This document shows, piece by piece, positions 4,542 through 7,182 of a stretch of DNA of 7,182 nt. Origin of the DNA: Clostridiaceae bacterium (GTDB lineage: Bacteria > Bacillota > Clostridia > Oscillospirales > Acutalibacteraceae). Under the pieces are notes generated by a model. That model searched no databases, was not told where the DNA came from, and worked only from the letters and a program-made list of their open reading frames with translations. The DNA lies in assembly GCA_016281115.1 (NCBI GenBank), contig JAEEHZ010000121.1, positions 1 through 7,182 on the forward strand. The letters are read 5' to 3'. Each line of letters opens with the position of its first letter. Positions within the stretch are counted from its first letter, which is position 1. The translations under genes were made by a program, and so were the position numbers.

Positions 4542-6236
4542 TCAATTAACCTTAGCCATTACGCCATTAGCAAATACAGTTATATTTCCTGCAATATAGC
4601 TTTGCAAATCAGCTATATCTAATGAATTAACGTTACCTTCTCCGGTAACATCGGCTACCTTCAAATCTTCGGATGTTAATGTTATTAAATGAGACATGTG
4701 TTGCTGTATTTTTGTAATGTCAAGCATTGTAATACTACCGTCATTGTTTACATCGCCCACCACACCGATTTTATATGAGTATTTTGCATAATCTGATGTT
4801 ATAGTTTTGGTTGCGGTATCATTTACAACAACTTTGTTAGAAGAATCAATCAGTTTTATTGACGATATTGTTGTCGCTCTATCCAAATCATACTTGAATA
4901 TTTCCAAAAAACAGTTTTTTCTTACTGAACTTGAATTAAAGATTTTAGAGTAGTCAAACACAAATGTTTTGGTTTGAGGTGTAGTTCCTGAACCTGTAAA
5001 ATTGTATGGGCCTCCGTTGCCAGTTGCACCATATATAAACAGTGTGGAGGCATATTGCGCTTGTACTGCGCCACTTGGAGATGTAGAAGTAATTAGTCTT
5101 ATTTTTAAATCATTTCTTAGTTTTTGATTTATTGTCACCTCGGCTATCAAATCTAATGGATATTCTGCAACTTCAATTTTGTGATAAGAGTATTTTTCAA
5201 ACGCTTTATGTCTGTTAGGCGTATTCTGAACACTTGTACTAGACACTTCATTTAAAGCATCATACATAATCCACCTATATCCTTGGTCACCCCAAGTAGT
5301 ACCCCAAGAATTCGCTACTTTAAATGCACCCTTTTCAAAATTTTGAATAGATCCGTCACCATTTAAATCACAAGCAATATTATCATTATATCCAACTATT
5401 GAAATTAGGTGATCGCAAATATTAGATGAATATAGGCACCTTGTGCAAACTGTTGTTCCATCTTGTGCAGTAGCAAGCGCCCAATTACTCATGTTAGTAG
5501 CCGCTGTTAGGACATGGCCTGTATTTAAATAATTTTTAATATTAGTGAGATCAGAATCATTATATGATGTAATAGGCGTAGAAGCGTTTTCAGTTGCAAA
5601 ATGCAAATAAGAATGGCTGCTTACCTTATATTTTAAGGCATTAGTCATATCGCCTTTATTCAAATTCCATAATCTAAATTCGGAATCAGTGTTTACACCC
5701 GTTGGAGCAAATTGAGAATATCTCACAGCACCTTGGTTTTCTAAAATTAAATATACGGCATCTTCATATGATTCAGCATTAACTCCAAAATTTGTTAAGT
5801 TATGCGTCCATCTTGGAGAGAATTGGTAATGAGTGTTAAGAGAATTTTTAGCATTCCAAGAATTCATTTTTGCAACTTGATATCCAAATTGGTAATAGGT
5901 CGTTGCCCAACAAACACAAGAACCTATATTTCCTTGATGACGTATACACGGAAAAGATATATCTGTGCTTAAGTCTTTGCTGGAGGGCAAATTCGCACGC
6001 GTGTGGTCAATAGGATCTTCTTTTGCATCATATTCTGATTTTGCATTAGGATTCACTGCTCTACCTGATAGGCGAGAACCCGCAGCCTCGAATTCCTCTC
6101 CTAAATACAATCCTGTTTGCTCATCTAAAACGGCATTTGCATAATCAAATGCAGAAACAACTGTACTGTTTGTTATTATAGCAGAAATTAAGGATATAAT
6201 CAATGCGATAACTAACAATTTTTTATTCTTTAACAT
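4542..6236 (-). CDS. Secreted papain-like (C1 family) cysteine protease with C-terminal dockerin
   Basis: 564 residues. Signal peptide 1-29 (basic start, hydrophobic core, VSA before Phe30), then a propeptide-like stretch to about 90. The catalytic domain at about 92-350 has Gln101 and nucleophile Cys107 in HQGNIGSCVCWA, His276 in DHLISIVGYND, and Asn309 in ANSWGTTWGDQGY, the full papain triad plus oxyanion Gln. Between His and Asn lies an EF-hand-like loop D290-LNGDGSIQNF-E301, and before His a CxxC-x6-C cluster (264, 267, 274). About 355-485 is a beta-rich region I cannot name. The C-terminus (495-550) is a dockerin with loops GDVNNDGSITMLD and ADVTGEGNVNSLD, so the enzyme is probably docked on a cohesin scaffold outside the cell. 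Dockerin-bearing cysteine peptidases are known in ruminococci. ATG 6236 has AGGAGGT (6244-6250) about 7 nt upstream. The coding sequence looks more AT-rich than the permease. It heads the unit with the dockerin-Ig gene. Confidence 0.93.
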   Translation of the reverse strand: MLKNKKLLVIALIISLISAIITNSTVVSAFDYANAVLDEQTGLYLGEEFEAAGSRLSGRAVNPNAKSEYDAKEDPIDHTRANLPSSKDLSTDISFPCIRHQGNIGSCVCWATTYYQFGYQVAKMNSWNAKNSLNTHYQFSPRWTHNLTNFGVNAESYEDAVYLILENQGAVRYSQFAPTGVNTDSEFRLWNLNKGDMTNALKYKVSSHSYLHFATENASTPITSYNDSDLTNIKNYLNTGHVLTAATNMSNWALATAQDGTTVCTRCLYSSNICDHLISIVGYNDNIACDLNGDGSIQNFEKGAFKVANSWGTTWGDQGYRWIMYDALNEVSSTSVQNTPNRHKAFEKYSYHKIEVAEYPLDLIAEVTINQKLRNDLKIRLITSTSPSGAVQAQYASTLFIYGATGNGGPYNFTGSGTTPQTKTFVFDYSKIFNSSSVRKNCFLEIFKYDLDRATTISSIKLIDSSNKVVVNDTATKTITSDYAKYSYKIGVVGDVNNDGSITMLDITKIQQHMSHLITLTSEDLKVADVTGEGNVNSLDIADLQSYIAGNITVFANGVMAKVN

Positions 6237-6262
6237 AATAAAAACCTCCTGCTTTTTAGTTT

Positions 6263-6276
6263 AACAAATATTTGTT
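6263..6276. promoter_or_regulatory. Possible operator palindrome before the protease gene
   Basis: AACAAATATTTGTT is a perfect 14-bp palindrome, with further imperfect TTA/TAA flanks (6261-6279), lying 26 bp upstream of the protease start and 12 bp from its ribosome binding site. It could be a regulator site overlapping the promoter or a weak leader hairpin. I could not find a convincing -35/-10 pair nearby to place it against. Confidence 0.35.
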
Positions 6277-6340
6277 TAATGTTTTTCGAAATAAAGTATG
6301 AAACAAAAGTACACCGGAATCTCCCCCAATCTTTTCTCAG

Positions 6341-6361
6341 GCATATTATTAATAAATATGC
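6341..6361. promoter_or_regulatory. 21-bp inverted repeat upstream of the protease gene
   Basis: GCATATT (6341-6347) and AATATGC (6355-6361) are exact reverse complements around ATTAATA, about 105 bp upstream of the protease start. The two-turn size and symmetric arms resemble a dimer binding site. AgrA-type LytTR regulators bind direct repeats instead, so this would be a different regulator if real. Confidence 0.3.
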
Positions 6362-6412
6362 TGTTGGTTTAAACATTTTGCTATATGAATCTAAGTTTAT
6401 GTTAAATCCGTA

Positions 6413-6495
6413 CCGTACTTAAATTAGTTCCCGGCACAGATATTATATTAGGGTAGTTGCCCGGCAGATTTTTGTAAAGCACTGCCGGGCGAAGC
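6413..6495. repeat. Structured interspersed repeat, copy B (83 bp)
   Basis: Same orientation as copy A (3447-3530). The first 30 bases (6413-6442) differ at one position; GTTGCCCGGCAG (6456-6467) and CTGCCGGGCGAAGC (6482-6495) are identical. The hairpin arms GCCCGGCAG (6459-6467) and CTGCCGGGC (6482-6490) are conserved while the 14-nt loop (6468-6481) is almost wholly different, as expected when the stem matters. A related third module, TAGTTCCCGGCACAG, is at 6425-6439. On the minus strand it lies 28 bp after the agrD stop and 177 bp before the protease start, so it again sits at a junction between units. No T-run follows on either strand. CCGTA is duplicated in tandem at its left edge (6408-6417). 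Confidence 0.8.
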
Positions 6496-6523
6496 GAAGT
6501 AAGTATGAATTATTAATTAAGGA

Positions 6524-6667
6524 TTATTTTTTGAGCATTTGCTTAAGGTTTGCGGGCTCTTTTGGCTGACCAAATGTGTTTGATGATGCCGCGCCAGCTG
6601 CGAATGTTGCAGCTGCAACTGCTATAAAGCCAACAAGAGAACACAGTCTCATTTTCCACTTTAACAC
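6524..6667 (-). CDS. agrD: AgrD-like cyclic lactone autoinducer prepeptide, serine in place of cysteine
   Basis: 47 residues from a GTG start at 6667, directly behind agrB. The layout fits AgrD: a short amphipathic/hydrophobic leader (residues 1-27, LVGFIAVAAATFAAGAA), a signal core, and an acidic/basic tail QPKEPANLKQMLKK. The QPKEP tail is typical of clostridial cyclic lactone autoinducer peptides (C. perfringens AgrD: HQPEEP). Aligned on that tail, the ring cysteine falls on Ser28 (S-S-N-T-F-G before QPKEP). The only cysteine is Cys9, inside the leader. The predicted ring is therefore a five-residue lactone SSNTF, like the serine lactone known from Staphylococcus intermedius. The GTG start is supported by AGAGAGGTGA ending 5-6 nt before it; the ATG at 6652 (residue 6) has no such site. 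AgrB should process it at the membrane. Only 5 bp separate the agrB stop from this start. Confidence 0.82.
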   Translation of the reverse strand: MLKWKMRLCSLVGFIAVAAATFAAGAASSNTFGQPKEPANLKQMLKK

Positions 6668-6672
6668 TTTTT

Positions 6673-7182
6673 TCACCTCTCTTTCATAAGTAATGATATA
6701 ATTATTGATATGGCTTCTATATTCATTGCAGATACACCTATAAGTGCCTGACTGAAGCCATACAAATAATAAACAAACGAAACAATAAAAAATATAAAGA
6801 AAGATATTATTATTGATATGATCTTAAATTTTAACCGGTCGTTTTCATCAATAGGCTTATACTCGTTGTCAACAGGAGAATAAAGAGCCAATATTGCAAA
6901 AACAAATACAGCGGAGATAATCAAAATAATGCGATTGTTTATAATTGAAGTTTTAATACAGAACTTATGCACTATGAGCGATCCGCAAAAGCTTGATACC
7001 GTTATTATATTGCACTTTAAATACGTATCTGCGTGATAACCGCCTGCAAAGATCCGTATAAGGGACAATATTGCGATATATATGATCCCCTCTAATGCGT
7101 CTCCCATTAAGAGCGAAATAATTATTACCGATATACACCCCAAAAGCGATGACAGAATTATTTCTATTCCGTATGTATAAAC
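6673..7182 (-). CDS. agrB: AgrB-type peptidase/exporter of the autoinducer, partial (N-terminus outside window)
   Basis: The frame is open to the window edge at 7182 and ends at TGA (6675-6673), giving 169 visible residues. The TTG at 7143 is internal, since 13 sense codons (VYTYGIEIILSSL) precede it and match the usual AgrB region; about 25-30 N-terminal residues should be missing. AgrB is a membrane cysteine endopeptidase that removes the C-terminal tail of AgrD and forms the ring. The catalytic motif is intact: R-x-FAGGYHADTYLKC, with His50 and Cys57 of the visible part seven residues apart as in Staphylococcus aureus His77/Cys84. The later motif YSPVDNEYKP-DE is also typical. Four or more hydrophobic segments are seen. 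It is coupled to agrD, 5 bp downstream. AgrC and AgrA are not in the window and, if present, would lie to the right of it. Confidence 0.92.
   Translation of the reverse strand, partial: VYTYGIEIILSSLLGCISVIIISLLMGDALEGIIYIAILSLIRIFAGGYHADTYLKCNIITVSSFCGSLIVHKFCIKTSIINNRIILIISAVFVFAILALYSPVDNEYKPIDENDRLKFKIISIIISFFIFFIVSFVYYLYGFSQALIGVSAMNIEAISIIISLLMKER
6674..6682 (-). promoter_or_regulatory. Ribosome binding site deciding the GTG start of agrD
   Basis: AGAGAGGTG on the minus strand, lying within the last codons and stop of agrB and 6 nt before GTG 6667. Such overlap is typical of translationally coupled agrB-agrD pairs and supports GTG over the downstream ATG 6652. Confidence 0.7.

Noticed and set aside
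3588..4549. Plus-strand reading frames at 3588-3773, 3689-3919, 3925-4122 and 4211-4549
   Set aside because: They are antisense to the dockerin-Ig gene, which has a signal peptide and domain pattern; none has a good ribosome binding site.
3447..6495. CRISPR array or transposon ends
   Set aside because: The two repeat copies are almost 3 kb apart with genes between them in normal order, and there is no transposase, spacer array or flanking target duplication.

Overview
The window looks like chromosomal DNA of an anaerobic, moderately AT-rich Firmicute, most likely a gut or rumen clostridium of the Ruminococcus / [Eubacterium] type. The clues are two secreted dockerin proteins, an AgrB/AgrD quorum-sensing pair of the clostridial 'QPKEP' kind, a flavin-reductase/rubredoxin fusion typical of strict anaerobes, and strong AGGAGG ribosome binding sites. 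The genus is an inference; no marker gene fixes it.

Left part, plus strand (1-3012): the 3' end of a DUF1015-family gene; a flavin reductase-like protein fused to a C-terminal rubredoxin, closed by a good intrinsic terminator (1105-1136); a nucleobase permease of the NCS2/AzgA family with its own extended -10 promoter and a GC-rich terminator hairpin; then tRNA-Ala(CGC) with a near-consensus promoter and encoded CCA. This part reads as ordinary housekeeping DNA.

Middle (3013-3192): no gene. It holds the hairpin after the tRNA, an AT-rich inverted repeat, and a hairpin followed by a T-run (minus strand) that may end the minus-strand units.

Right part, minus strand (3193-7182), in transcription order from the right edge: agrB (5' end cut off by the window), a short unlisted agrD-like gene with a GTG start, an 83-bp repeat element, a secreted papain-like cysteine protease with a C-terminal dockerin, a second secreted protein with an N-terminal dockerin and two Ig/PKD-like modules (22 bp downstream, so probably co-transcribed), a second 84-bp copy of the repeat element, and a 63-residue hypothetical protein.

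Most worth following: (1) the AgrD-like peptide has no cysteine where the thiolactone cysteine normally sits and instead has Ser-Ser-Asn-Thr-Phe, suggesting a serine-lactone signal; (2) the two copies of a structured repeat lie at the two unit junctions of the minus-strand block and contain three related CCGGCA/TGCCGG modules that can pair in mutually exclusive ways; (3) the layout suggests a signal-peptide system sitting beside a dockerin-bearing protease, although no sensor kinase or regulator is in view and the link is only positional.
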